Positions 35,379 through 44,156 of a stretch of 64,000 bases of DNA are shown piece by piece. The notes under the pieces are model-generated. The model ran no database searches. It saw nothing but the letters and a program-made list of their open reading frames with translations, and was not told the origin of the DNA. The position numbers and the translations under genes were made by a program. Origin of the DNA: Alcanivorax sediminis (lineage in GTDB: Bacteria > Pseudomonadota > Gammaproteobacteria > Pseudomonadales > Alcanivoracaceae); NCBI RefSeq assembly GCF_009601165.1, contig NZ_WIRE01000001.1, forward strand, positions 744,001 to 808,000, written 5' to 3'. The number at the start of each line of letters is the position of its first letter. The first letter of the stretch is position 1.

Positions 35379-36188
35379 ATGGCACAGCAACTGATCGGTT
35401 TTATCGGTGCCGGCAACATGGCGACCAGCCTGGCCGGTGGCATGGTGGCGAAAGGAATTCGCCCGGCCCGCATCTGGATGAGCGACCCGTCGCAGGATCG
35501 CCTGGATGAGGTAGCCCAGCTGCACCGGGTTCATGTCACCACGGATAACCGTGATGTGCTGAACCGCGTCGACGTGCTGGTGCTGGCGGTGAAACCGCAG
35601 ATGATGCAGCAGGTATGTGAAGATCTGCGCGATCTGATTGCAGACCGTCAGCCGCTGGTGATTTCCATCGCGGCCGGCATCACCGTGGCCAACCTGAAAA
35701 CCTGGCTCGGTGAAACGCCGGTGGTGCGTTGCATGCCGAACACCCCGTCCCTGGTTCAGGCCGGTGCTACCGGGCTGTTCGCCGCTGACGGCGTCAGTGA
35801 TGAGCAAAAGACCATGGCCAAGGACATCCTCGGCTCCGTGGGCCTGACCTTCTGGTTCGAGGAAGAAAAGGAACTGGATGCTGTCACCGCGGTATCCGGC
35901 TCCGGCCCGGCCTACTTTTTCCTGCTGATGGAATCCCTTATCGAAGCCGCCAAGGCCCAGGGGCTGGATGCCGCCACCGCGCGCCAGATGGTGCTGCAGA
36001 CCGCCTGGGGCTCTGCCCAGCTGGCCATCACCAGCGAAGTAGGGCCGGACGTGCTGCGCAAGCAGGTCACCAGCCCCGGCGGCACCACCGCCGCCGCCCT
36101 GAACGTGTTTGAAGAAGCCGGCTTCCGCGAGCACGTCCAGGCAGCCGTCGCCGCGGCACGGGAACGGTCGGAAGAGCTGGCCGGTTAA
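35379..36188 (+). CDS. proC: pyrroline-5-carboxylate reductase
   Basis: Last step of proline synthesis, reducing pyrroline-5-carboxylate with NAD(P)H; 269 residues. N-terminal Rossmann motif GFIGAGNMATSLAGG (7-21), then LAVKPQMM, RCMPNTPSLVQAGATGL and the C-terminal dimer domain with TAVSGSGPAYFFLLMESLI and the substrate loop VTSPGGTTAAALNVFE. ATG 35379 is chosen for AAAGGA upstream and the family length. 42 bases after yggS. Confidence 0.96.
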   Translation: MAQQLIGFIGAGNMATSLAGGMVAKGIRPARIWMSDPSQDRLDEVAQLHRVHVTTDNRDVLNRVDVLVLAVKPQMMQQVCEDLRDLIADRQPLVISIAAGITVANLKTWLGETPVVRCMPNTPSLVQAGATGLFAADGVSDEQKTMAKDILGSVGLTFWFEEEKELDAVTAVSGSGPAYFFLLMESLIEAAKAQGLDAATARQMVLQTAWGSAQLAITSEVGPDVLRKQVTSPGGTTAAALNVFEEAGFREHVQAAVAAARERSEELAG

Positions 36189-36190
36189 AA

Positions 36191-36280
36191 CAAGTTGCGA
36201 GGTGCGAGTTACGAGAAGCGAACCCCGAAGCGGGTCTTGCTTTTCGCAACTCGTTACTCGCTTCTCGTTACTGTTTTTTG
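36191..36280. repeat. intergenic palindromic element, GAGTTTC-word family, copy 5
   Basis: The left arm GCGAGTTACGAGAAGCGAA and right arm TTCGCAACTCGTTACTCGCTT flank an inner CCCCGAAGCGGG hairpin. The right arm runs into CTGTTTTTTG, so this copy has the form of an intrinsic terminator. It lies inside the proC-yggT gap. Confidence 0.8.
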
Positions 36281-36346
36281 CCCCCCCTTTGAAATTTGCC
36301 CCCCTTGCCCCAAACTCTTCCCCTGTTGCGACCAACGGAGTAATCC

Positions 36347-36895
36347 ATGAACCCCCAGGGTGCCCTGATCTACCTGCTCGATTTTGCCTTCAGTGCCTAT
36401 ATCTTTATTGTGCTGACTCGATTTGTGCTGCAGCTGGCGCGGGCAGATTTTTATAACCCGATTTCCCAGTTTGTGCTTAAGGCAACCAATCCCCTGCTGA
36501 CCCCGTTGCGTCGCATTGTTCCCGGATATGGCGGCCTGGATGTGGCGTCGCTGGTGTTGGTGGTCATTCTGATCATCCTCAAGGCACTGGTGATCCTCGG
36601 GATTCAGGTAGGTGGTTTCCCCGCAGGGATTGGTCCCCAGCTGGTGATTTATGCCCTGCGCGAACTGGCCAGCGTGCTGTTGAACTATGTATTCTGGGCG
36701 GTGCTGGTGCGGGTGATTCTCAGCTGGGTGGCGCCGGATCCCTATAACCCGGTGGTACGAATTATTGTCCAGATCACCGAGCCCATCATGGCGCCGGTAC
36801 GCAAGCTGCTGCCGCCCATGGGCGGCTTTGATCTCAGCCCGCTGTTTGTCCTGCTGGGCATTCAGTTGCTGCAGATCCTGTTTCAGCTGCACTGA
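36347..36895 (+). CDS. yggT: YggT family membrane protein
   Basis: 182 residues made of two YGGT repeats, each with two membrane helices. The repeat hallmarks are FVLQLARADFYNPISQFVLKATNPLLTP... in the first half (RADFYNP) and RVILSWVAPDPYNPVVRII in the second (APDPYNP). A role in envelope or osmotic physiology has been proposed for relatives, without firm proof. The long palindromic element separates it from proC by 158 bases. Confidence 0.92.
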   Translation: MNPQGALIYLLDFAFSAYIFIVLTRFVLQLARADFYNPISQFVLKATNPLLTPLRRIVPGYGGLDVASLVLVVILIILKALVILGIQVGGFPAGIGPQLVIYALRELASVLLNYVFWAVLVRVILSWVAPDPYNPVVRIIVQITEPIMAPVRKLLPPMGGFDLSPLFVLLGIQLLQILFQLH

Positions 36896-37085
36896 CCCCT
36901 GGCTGGCGCTTTGCCCGTCAGGGTGGCTGGCAAGAGATAATCAGGGCTCAGCACCACCGCAAATCGCCTGAACGGTAGCTGACAGGCGATGGGCGATATG
37001 CATATCCTCTTTCCGTCGCATTTTCCGGCTGCCCGACAGCCAGTAAAGTGACTTTTCTATCAATGGACCTGTCAGGAACCGCACA

Positions 37086-38567
37086 GTGGATGATCTGCGG
37101 GATTTCAGCGTGACCAGTATGCGCACGCTACATCAACTATCGTTACTGGACCGGACGGATCTGTCCGCTCTGTTCCAGGCCTACCTGGACAGTGGCTGTG
37201 AGCTACTGGGCCTCTCCACCGGCATCGTCAGCCAGATTGAGCAGGATCGGTATACCGTGTCTGCCGTCTCCGGTGGCGGTGATCTGATCAAGCAGGGGGA
37301 TGTGTTCCCGCTGGGGGATACCTACTGCCAGGCGGTGGTCACCAAGCGTGGCACCGTGGCCTTGCATCATGTGGGCGCACTGGAAGAAATGCGCACCCAC
37401 CCGGTTTACCAGGGCATGCAGCTGGAGTCCTATATCGGCACGCCACTGCGTGTGGGCGATAAGATTGCCGGCACGCTTAATTTCAGTGCTACCGGGGTTC
37501 GGGCCGAGCCGTTTACGGTGGAGGAGCTGGAATTTATTGAATTGATGGCCCAGAGCCTCAGTCATGCGCTGGAACAGGACCAGCTGCGCCACAGCCAGGC
37601 GCAGAGTCACAGTGCCCGGGAAGCCAGTGAGGCACTGTTCGAGGCGGCCTTCCAGCACGCGGCCATCCCCATGGCGATTGTGGCGCCCGATGGGCACTGG
37701 TTGCGGGTCAACGATGCGGTCTGTGACCTGCTTGGTTACTCCAGCCAGGAACTGCTGGCCATGGATTTCCAGACCATCACCCACCCGGATGACCTGCATA
37801 CGGATCTGGCTCACGTGCAGTCGTTGCTGTGTGGTGACAAGAACCAGTACTGGATGCAGAAGCGCTACTTTCACCGCAATGGCGAGCTGGTATGGGCGCT
37901 ACTGGCGGTCTCCATTGTCCGTAACGCGGACGGTTCGCCGCGCTGTTTTCTGTCCCAGATCAAGGATATCTCCGCGCAACGAGACGCCGAGTCGGCGCTG
38001 TTGGAAAACCGGGATGAGCTGGAGCAGTTGAATCAGGAGCTGGCCCAGCTGGCTCGCATCGACAGCCTCACCGGGCTAAGTAACCGCACGGTGATGATGG
38101 AGCACCTGCGCCATGCCCATGGCAGCTCCCTGCGTAGTGGTGAGCCGTTGGCCTGCTTGCTGATGGAAGTGGATGGCTTCCGGGGTATCAATGAGACCTT
38201 CGGGCACAGCGAGGGAGATGCCCTGCTGGTAGCAGTGGCGGATTGCCTGAAATCCGTCATTGGCAAGCGCGGTGAAGTGGGGCGTTACAGTGCAGATGTG
38301 TTCATGGCGGTGCTACCGGAGAGTGGCATCAACAGCGCACTGCAGATGGCGGATCGCTGCCTTCAAGGTGTGGCTGGTCTGGACGGAGTTCCGCAGCCGC
38401 TCAGCCTGAGTATCGGCGTAGCGGCGCTGCTGCCTGATGAGGAGCCGCCGCAGCCGGACATGGACGACCTCCTGCGTACCGCTGACCAGGCGCTTTACGC
38501 CACCCGTGAGACTGGCGGAAACGGCGTGCGGGCACTGCGGGTTGAAACGGTTGTCGTGACCGCCTGA
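37086..38567 (+). CDS. GAF-PAS-GGDEF protein with degenerate GGDEF site
   Basis: 493 residues, GTG start at 37086. A GAF domain (about 20-165, with LGDTYCQAVV and SYIGTPLRVGDKIAGTLNF) is followed by a PAS domain (about 185-300, with ITHPDDLHTDL) and a GGDEF-like domain (about 325-485, with RIDSLTGLSNRTVMMEHL). The catalytic GG[DE]EF is replaced by SADVF (402-406), so cyclic-di-GMP synthesis is very unlikely. It may instead serve as a GTP- or partner-binding sensor. It is cytoplasmic, with no membrane segment. It stands alone, 190 bases after yggT. Confidence 0.88.
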   Translation: MDDLRDFSVTSMRTLHQLSLLDRTDLSALFQAYLDSGCELLGLSTGIVSQIEQDRYTVSAVSGGGDLIKQGDVFPLGDTYCQAVVTKRGTVALHHVGALEEMRTHPVYQGMQLESYIGTPLRVGDKIAGTLNFSATGVRAEPFTVEELEFIELMAQSLSHALEQDQLRHSQAQSHSAREASEALFEAAFQHAAIPMAIVAPDGHWLRVNDAVCDLLGYSSQELLAMDFQTITHPDDLHTDLAHVQSLLCGDKNQYWMQKRYFHRNGELVWALLAVSIVRNADGSPRCFLSQIKDISAQRDAESALLENRDELEQLNQELAQLARIDSLTGLSNRTVMMEHLRHAHGSSLRSGEPLACLLMEVDGFRGINETFGHSEGDALLVAVADCLKSVIGKRGEVGRYSADVFMAVLPESGINSALQMADRCLQGVAGLDGVPQPLSLSIGVAALLPDEEPPQPDMDDLLRTADQALYATRETGGNGVRALRVETVVVTA

Positions 38568-38590
38568 GGCTGCGCTGTGCTGCTGGCCAG

Positions 38591-39079
38591 TCAGTAACTG
38601 GCCAGCAGTTCCGCAGCGATACCGGAATCCCGCTGGAAGGTTTTCTGCAGGCCATCCGCCAACAGTTTTTCCAGCTTCTTGCCAATCAATGGCACCTTCA
38701 CTGCGATTTCGAACTCCAGCCCATGCTCGGTGGCCTCACCGTGGTCGGATAACTGCATCTGGCACTTTACGGTGGCCGGCATGCCGTCAAAACGGATATC
38801 CAGGGTGCCGCGACGGGCATCCAGATCCCAGCGGTCGGTCTGGATCAATGTGATGCGATCCGGCACATGCTTGCTGGCGAAGCCCGGCAGTTTCACGCCT
38901 ACCGCCACTGTGCGGGTAAAGGTGATGGAAAAGTGGTTGCCGTTCTGCTCATGGTGCAGCTGCTGAATGTCTTCTGCGCCCTGGGCCTGATATTTGCGAA
39001 GGAAAAAATCCGGATCCGTGAAGGCCTTCAGGACCTTGTCAGCAGGCACGGCGTAGCGGTTGGTGTCGGCATATTTCAT
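38591..39079 (-). CDS. DUF2505 (SRPBCC-fold) family protein
   Basis: 162 residues starting MKYADTNRYAVPADKVLKAFTDPDFFLRKY, the usual opening of DUF2505 proteins, a START/SRPBCC-like fold that may bind a hydrophobic ligand. Conserved later parts include GHEFEIAVKVPLIGKKLEKLL-type residues (EFEIAVKVPLIGKKLEKLL). Its function is unknown. It is divergent from a TetR-family gene, and their 108-base intergenic region has a 21-base direct repeat, so it is probably that regulator's target. Confidence 0.82.
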   Translation of the reverse strand: MKYADTNRYAVPADKVLKAFTDPDFFLRKYQAQGAEDIQQLHHEQNGNHFSITFTRTVAVGVKLPGFASKHVPDRITLIQTDRWDLDARRGTLDIRFDGMPATVKCQMQLSDHGEATEHGLEFEIAVKVPLIGKKLEKLLADGLQKTFQRDSGIAAELLASY

Positions 39080-39130
39080 GGCGATGTCTCGGTATCTTGT
39101 TCTGTGTGCAGGGGAAGTGAGTGCTGCACA

Positions 39131-39178
39131 ATCTGATGTCAGTTGTCGTCACTTTACATCTGATGTTGTCTGTCGTCA
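39131..39178. promoter_or_regulatory. 21-base direct repeats in the TetR/DUF2505 intergenic region
   Basis: ATCTGATGTCAGTTGTCGTC(A) at 39131-39151 recurs as ATCTGATGTTGTCTGTCGTC(A) at 39158-39178, a period of 27 bases. It is placed 10 bases before the TetR start and about 52 bases before the divergent DUF2505 start. This suits an operator for the TetR-family product; no experiment is implied. Confidence 0.6.
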
Positions 39179-39187
39179 AATAGGCCC

Positions 39188-39850
39188 ATGACAACGACAC
39201 GACGTAAATCATCCCGGGGCCGCACCTATGGCGGTGAATCACCTGAAGTCCGCGCCAGGCGTCGCTACCAGGCGTTTCTGGACGCCGGGCTGGAGTTGTT
39301 TGGTACGGTGGGCTACCGCGCGACTACCATGCGCAAGCTGTGCAAGACGGCGGGGCTGACGGACCGCTATTTCTATGCCTCTTTCCACTCCATGGAAGAT
39401 TTGCTGGTGGTGGTGTACGAAAAGCAGGTGGCGGAGATCCAGCAGCACATCCTCACTGCGGTGCTGGCGGTTCAACCCAAAGGGGATAACCAGGCACTGA
39501 TCAACACAGGCCTGGATGCCTTTTTCGCTGCCGTGGAAGACGCGCGGGTGGCACGGGTGGTGTGGCAGGAAATCATGGGGGTCAGTCCCAGGGTCGATGC
39601 ACTCTACAACCAGACGGTGCAGAACTTTGCGTCGCTGCTGAAATCCCTGATGCAGGGTATCCATCCCGACTGGATCAGTAATCAGGATGCGGGCCTGGTA
39701 CACCGGGTGGCGCTGGGGGTGGTGGGCTCGGTGAGCCAGGTAACACTGGATTGGCTGCTCAGCGACTACCAGGCGCCACGGGCCGACGTGGTCGCGTCGG
39801 TCGCCATGATTCTGCGCGGTTTGCTGCTGGTGGCGGAAGCGGACAGCTGA
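39188..39850 (+). CDS. TetR family transcriptional regulator
   Basis: 220 residues. The N-terminal helix-turn-helix is typical: ARRRYQAFLDAGLELFGTVGYRATTMRKLCKTAGLTDRYFYASF, seen as GTVGYRATTMRKLCKTAGLT for turn and recognition helix followed by DRYFYASFHSMEDLL. The C-terminal ligand domain is not assignable. The N-terminus carries a basic tail TTTRRKSSRGR. It is divergent from the DUF2505 gene and probably autoregulated through the direct repeats just upstream. Confidence 0.88.
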   Translation: MTTTRRKSSRGRTYGGESPEVRARRRYQAFLDAGLELFGTVGYRATTMRKLCKTAGLTDRYFYASFHSMEDLLVVVYEKQVAEIQQHILTAVLAVQPKGDNQALINTGLDAFFAAVEDARVARVVWQEIMGVSPRVDALYNQTVQNFASLLKSLMQGIHPDWISNQDAGLVHRVALGVVGSVSQVTLDWLLSDYQAPRADVVASVAMILRGLLLVAEADS

Positions 39851-39855
39851 AGGGC

Positions 39856-40007
39856 AGTATTGCGCTACGAGCTACGAACAGCGAAAGAGCCGGTTTGTGC
39901 GAACGTTGGGCAGCGGCGAGTTACGAGTTTCGAGTAACGAAAATCACCAACAGGTTTGCAGTACGAGCCACCTCCAGTTTTGCATTTCGAAACTCGAAAC
40001 TCGCCAG
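39856..40007. repeat. intergenic palindromic element, GAGTTTC-word family, copy 6
   Basis: The longest copy, with a partial first arm GCTACGAGCTACGAACAGCG, then GGCGAGTTACGAGTTTCGAG and a right arm TTTCGAAACTCGAAACTCG at 39987-40006. It sits between the convergent TetR and HMG-CoA lyase genes. Confidence 0.8.
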
Positions 40008-40042
40008 CCCGGCCCACTCTCAACGCGGACCAGTCAGAGCCA

Positions 40043-40978
40043 TTACCACAGGCAGGGCGTCTTGCCCTGTTTTTCCTGCGATTCCATCCAGCTGAGGATG
40101 CGTCCTCCCAGTGGTCGTTGGGTGGCTTCCTGAGCCAACGCCACCGCGGCGCGCAGCTTCTCCACGTCGATACCCGTATCCAGTCCGGCACTCTCCAGCA
40201 GGTAAACCAGATCCTCAGTGGCCATGTTGCCAGTGGCGCCGGGGGCGAATGGGCAACCCCCCAGGCCGCCCACAGAAGCATCAAAGCGACGCACACCCAG
40301 ATCCGCTGCGGCCCAGGCCATGGCCGCGGCCAGACCACGGGTGTCGTGAAGGTGTACATAGAATTTTTCGGCGCCGAATTCGCGGATCAGCGGCGCCATG
40401 ATGTCTTTCATCTGTTGGGGGTTGCCGGCACCAATGGTGTCGGCGATGGCCACTTCGTCCGATCCGGCCGCAAACATGCGTTCGGCCAGTTGCTGCGACA
40501 GGGCCACGGGCACCGGGCCGTCGTAGGGGCAGGCAAAGGCCCCGGAGATATAGGTGCGTGTAGCAATGCCATCGGCTTTGGCGGCGGCGATGATGGCTTC
40601 GCAGCTTTGCGCCGCCTGTTCCAGGCTCATGCGCAGGTTGCGTTCGTTGAAGGAATTCGTGGTGGACAGCACCAGAGCCACGGTGGGGTAGCCGGCTTCT
40701 TTAGCCAGCTGATAGCCCTTCAGGTTGGGGACCAGGGCTGTGTAGTGTAGAGGGGCGTGCAGGTCATCACCCTTGGGCAGCAGGGGGGTCAGGGCGGCGG
40801 CATCGGCCATCTGCGGAATGGCCTTGGGGCTCACAAAGCTCACCGGCTCCAGGTAACGCATCCCGGCATCCACCAGCAGTTGCGCCAGACGCGCCTTGGT
40901 ATCGGTATCCACCGTGATCGGCTGATTCTGCAGCCCGTCGCGCAGCCCGACTTCGTTGATGATGGCCTTGTCGCTCAT
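40043..40978 (-). CDS. hydroxymethylglutaryl-CoA lyase
   Basis: 311 residues; cleaves HMG-CoA to acetoacetate and acetyl-CoA in leucine and branched isoprenoid degradation. TIM-barrel HMGL-like signature INEVGLRDGLQNQP near the N-terminus, VAIADTIGAGNPQQM in the middle, metal-binding His in YVHLHDTRGLAAAMAWAA, and the catalytic-Cys loop GGLGGCPFAPGATGN. Commonly called mvaB or hmgL. It is divergent from the VOC/hydrolase pair with 175 bases between. No leucine-degradation cluster (liu) is next to it. Confidence 0.93.
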   Translation of the reverse strand: MSDKAIINEVGLRDGLQNQPITVDTDTKARLAQLLVDAGMRYLEPVSFVSPKAIPQMADAAALTPLLPKGDDLHAPLHYTALVPNLKGYQLAKEAGYPTVALVLSTTNSFNERNLRMSLEQAAQSCEAIIAAAKADGIATRTYISGAFACPYDGPVPVALSQQLAERMFAAGSDEVAIADTIGAGNPQQMKDIMAPLIREFGAEKFYVHLHDTRGLAAAMAWAAADLGVRRFDASVGGLGGCPFAPGATGNMATEDLVYLLESAGLDTGIDVEKLRAAVALAQEATQRPLGGRILSWMESQEKQGKTPCLW

Positions 40979-41153
40979 TGAGGTTTGTCCTGCCCGTAAA
41001 AAGGTTGCTCAGTGTGCCATTGTGCAAGCGCTGGCGCGAGTGGTCAGAACTGACAAGTTCTTGGTAGTTTCGGTTTTCAATTCAGACGATTCCTGTGACA
41101 ACAATGTGCCTCCAAGGAGTATCCCGAATACGAACAATAAACAGGAGCAAACC

Positions 41154-41801
41154 ATGAGCAGCCCGACCCCTCTCGCCATGCTCAAGCACGTGCATCACGG
41201 TGCCTATCGCTGTCGCGATGCAGAACAGACCCGCTGGTTTTATGAAGATGTGCTGGGCCTGCCGCTGACCCTGGCCATGGAGTTTGATGAAGAACCGGGG
41301 ACCGGCCGCAAAGTGGATTACATGCACCTGTTCTTCCAGATGGGCGACGACAACTTCATCGCCTTCTTTGATGCGCCGGACAGTGCCGACGAAATGCAAT
41401 TCCGCCCGCGCCATGCGTTCGATCTGCATCTGGCCTTTGAGGTGGACACCATGGAAGAGCTCAAGGAATGGCGCCGACGCATCAACAAGGCGGGGCGACC
41501 CTGCTTCGGCCCCGTGGACCACGAGTTCATTCATTCCATCTATTTTGTCGACCCCAACGGCATTCCGCTGGAGATCACCGTGCGTGACCCAAGCTACGAC
41601 AAGGTGGTGGCAGCCGATGCAGCCAAGGCCCATGACGCCCTCAAGGCCTGGACGGAAAGAACCCGCGCCCGGAAAGAAGCGTTGTTTGGCGCGGCGCTGG
41701 ACATGCGTGGTATCGACACCAGCAAGACCGACTTTTCCCGGGTGAAGGCCGCCATGGAAAACGGAAAGGACGCACAACAAGAACAATCGAAGGACGCCTG
41801 A
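41154..41801 (+). CDS. VOC superfamily (glyoxalase/dioxygenase-fold) protein
   Basis: 215 residues from ATG 41154, with AGGAGC 7 nt upstream. Vicinal-oxygen-chelate fold: VHHGAYRCRDAEQTRWFYEDVLGLPLT at the N-terminus (seen as HHGAYRCRDAEQTRWFYEDV), FDLHLAFEVD with a candidate metal His92, and YFVDPNGIPLEITVRDPS with Glu140. His15, His92 and Glu140 would form the metal site. A helical C-terminal tail (about 150-215) is unusual. The start of the next gene is 2 bases after its stop, so both are one operon, probably catabolic. Confidence 0.82.
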   Translation: MSSPTPLAMLKHVHHGAYRCRDAEQTRWFYEDVLGLPLTLAMEFDEEPGTGRKVDYMHLFFQMGDDNFIAFFDAPDSADEMQFRPRHAFDLHLAFEVDTMEELKEWRRRINKAGRPCFGPVDHEFIHSIYFVDPNGIPLEITVRDPSYDKVVAADAAKAHDALKAWTERTRARKEALFGAALDMRGIDTSKTDFSRVKAAMENGKDAQQEQSKDA

Positions 41802-41803
41802 AC

Positions 41804-42964
41804 ATGAGCAAGCATTACGATCGCACGCCTCATTTAATTGCCTTTACCGAGCAGTCCAAGTTCAAGGACACTTATGCCGGGCCGATGGATCTGGTGACGC
41901 TGGAAGCACACCTGTTGACCCCGAAAAGTGGCCCCGGCAAGACCGTCGTTGTGTTCATGCACCCGGTGGGCGGCGGCGCCTATCTGCCCATGGTGTCGGC
42001 GCTGGCCAAGGCCGGTCTGTCCGTCATCTACTGCAACAGCCGTTATCGCGGTGCCGACAGTGCCCTGTTGATGGAAAAGGTCGTGGCAGATCTGGGTGCC
42101 TGCGTGCGCTATGCCAAAGAGAAGCTGGGCTACGAAAAAGTGGTGCTGGGTGGCTGGTCCGGCGGTGGCTCTCTCAGTCTGATGTACCAGGCAGAAGCGG
42201 AAGACCCGCAGATTACCGAAACCCCCGCCGGCGATCCCTATGATCTGGTGGCCCAGAAGCTGATTCCGGCCGATGGCATCATGTTGCTGGCTGCCCATGT
42301 GTCCCGCGCCATCACCATGACTGAGTGGCTGGACCCGTCGGTGAAAGACGAGAATAACCCGGAAGACCGGGATCGGGAGCTGGATATTTACCACCCGGAT
42401 TGCCCCAACCAGCCGCCCTACAGTGATGACTTCGTGGCGCGCTTCCGCCAGGCCCAGATCGATCGTAACCGTCGCATTACCGATTGGGTAAAAAGCAAGC
42501 TGGAAGACTTTCGCCGTCGTGGCCTGAACAGCGAAGAGTTTGGCTTTGTGGTGCATCGCACCATGTGCGACGTGCGCTGGCTGGATCCGGCCCAGGATCC
42601 CAACGATCGGGCGCCGGGCACCTGTTATCTGGGGGACCCGCGCACCGTGAACAACGGCCCCGTGGCGCTGGCTCGCTTCAACACCCTGCGTGGCTGGCTG
42701 AGCCAGTGGAGCTTCGACGATTCCCGCGCCAATGGCCCGGCCTGCGCCAGGCGCATCAAGATTCCGGCGCTGGTGATCGGCAACAGCGCCGACAATGCCT
42801 GCACCCCCAGCCATACCCAGCGACTCTACGAATGCTTTGCAGCCGGACAAGCCGAGCGGCACGAAGTAAAAGGCGCCAACCATTACTACTTCGGCCAGCA
42901 GGACAAGATGGACGAAGCGGTGGGTTATTGCATCGACTGGCTACAGCGCCAGGAGCTGATGTGA
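41804..42964 (+). CDS. alpha/beta-hydrolase family protein
   Basis: 386 residues, cytoplasmic (no signal peptide). HPVGGG as oxyanion region, nucleophile elbow GGWSGGGS (Ser119), an acid candidate in VIGNSADNACTP and a late His in VKGANHYYFGQ, completing a triad. A cap domain of about 130 residues (150-290) carries many acidic and aromatic residues. The specific substrate is not known; coupling to the VOC gene suggests they act in sequence on a ring-cleavage or ester intermediate, which is inference. Confidence 0.8.
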   Translation: MSKHYDRTPHLIAFTEQSKFKDTYAGPMDLVTLEAHLLTPKSGPGKTVVVFMHPVGGGAYLPMVSALAKAGLSVIYCNSRYRGADSALLMEKVVADLGACVRYAKEKLGYEKVVLGGWSGGGSLSLMYQAEAEDPQITETPAGDPYDLVAQKLIPADGIMLLAAHVSRAITMTEWLDPSVKDENNPEDRDRELDIYHPDCPNQPPYSDDFVARFRQAQIDRNRRITDWVKSKLEDFRRRGLNSEEFGFVVHRTMCDVRWLDPAQDPNDRAPGTCYLGDPRTVNNGPVALARFNTLRGWLSQWSFDDSRANGPACARRIKIPALVIGNSADNACTPSHTQRLYECFAAGQAERHEVKGANHYYFGQQDKMDEAVGYCIDWLQRQELM

Positions 42965-43058
42965 CATTATTTTTCCTTTCTGGCAGTCCTGTCATTCGGC
43001 GCGCTTTTGTCCGGGTTACTGATACTGTTATTGCTGGCTTTTAAAAGGCGAAAGCGTC

Positions 43059-43916
43059 ATGAGTCTGATTGTTCTGCTGCTGGTCATGGTGGCGTTGGTT
43101 ACTGTATCGCTAACACTCGGGTTGTATTTGTGCTGGTACTTCGAGCGACGTAATTTTCCGGAACTGGCAGTGCTGCCGGGAGAGCCTCCCATGGCACGGC
43201 TACCTGCAGTGATGGGCATCCTCAAGGAAGCGCTGTCGTTAACCCTGATGGTATACAGCTATCCATTGCGTCTGATTCACGACGCCACCCCGGCACGCAC
43301 CCGCCACCATGGGGAAGTGCCCGTGATTCTGGTGCATGGCTATGGCGGCAATAGCGCCAATTTTTTAATGATGCAGTGGCGTTTGAAATGGCGCGGTTGG
43401 TCCAACGTGTATTCGGTGAGTTATACCCCGCCGCATATCAATGCCCGCAAGCTGTCGCAACAGGTTGTGGATCATGTGGGGCGTATCCTGCAATCCACCG
43501 GCGCCGAAAAGGCGCACCTGGTTTGCCATTCCATGGGCGGCCCACTGACGCGCTATGCCCTGAAGAACCTGGGGCTCGCCGGCAAGGTTGATCGGGTGAT
43601 CACGCTGGGTAGCCCTCACTATGGCTCCCGTGTTGCGGCGTTGTTCCCGCCCCTGGGAGCGGCCGCCCAAATGCGCTACCAGAGCCCCTTTATCCGGGAG
43701 CTGGCCACCGGGGAAACCTGTCCGGGGGGCGCGCGTTATTTTTCCATTTTTTCCAACCTGGATAACTTCGTCCTGCCTGTTTCCACCGCGGTTCTGCATG
43801 GTGCAGAAGAGAATGTGCATGTGCCGTACCTGGGTCATGTGGCGCTGCTGTATAGCACACGGGTGTTGGACCAGGTGGAGCGTTGTCTGCTCAAGCCGGA
43901 GCAGAGCGGCGAGTAG
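43059..43916 (+). CDS. membrane-anchored lipase/esterase
   Basis: 285 residues with an N-terminal membrane helix (about 4-27) and a lipase domain. The oxyanion loop HGYGGNSANF (93-102), elbow VCHSMGGPLTRYAL (Ser158), Asp in SNLDNFVLPVST and His in YLGHVALLYS match the triacylglycerol lipase/PGAP1-like class. It lies 94 bases after the preceding hydrolase gene. Such an enzyme would fit lipid or wax-ester turnover in an oil-degrading organism. Confidence 0.82.
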   Translation: MSLIVLLLVMVALVTVSLTLGLYLCWYFERRNFPELAVLPGEPPMARLPAVMGILKEALSLTLMVYSYPLRLIHDATPARTRHHGEVPVILVHGYGGNSANFLMMQWRLKWRGWSNVYSVSYTPPHINARKLSQQVVDHVGRILQSTGAEKAHLVCHSMGGPLTRYALKNLGLAGKVDRVITLGSPHYGSRVAALFPPLGAAAQMRYQSPFIRELATGETCPGGARYFSIFSNLDNFVLPVSTAVLHGAEENVHVPYLGHVALLYSTRVLDQVERCLLKPEQSGE

Positions 43917-43926
43917 GCTGCCCAGA

Positions 43927-44024
43927 AGAGGCGAGTAATGAGAAGCGAGTTACGAAAGGCAAAGCCCGCTGGTATGGCCAGGTTTTGCTTTTGGTCTTCG
44001 AAACTCGCTCCTCGAAACTCATAA
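43927..44024. repeat. intergenic palindromic element, GAGTTTC-word family, copy 7
   Basis: The left arm GCGAGTAATGAGAAGCGAG and the right arm TTCGAAACTCGCTCCTCG surround a GGCAAAGCCC...GGTTTTGCTTT inner pairing. It follows the lipase stop codon by 11 bases. Confidence 0.8.
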
Positions 44025-44156
44025 CCAGCCCTTCCCGCATTGCCACCTACCCTCCAAACCTTGACGGTCATCAAGATCGACGATGGTTGAGTTGCCTTTC
44101 CCGCCTTTCCGGATCATGGTTAATGTTCAGTCATCGTTGGAAAAAGGAAGCAAGCA

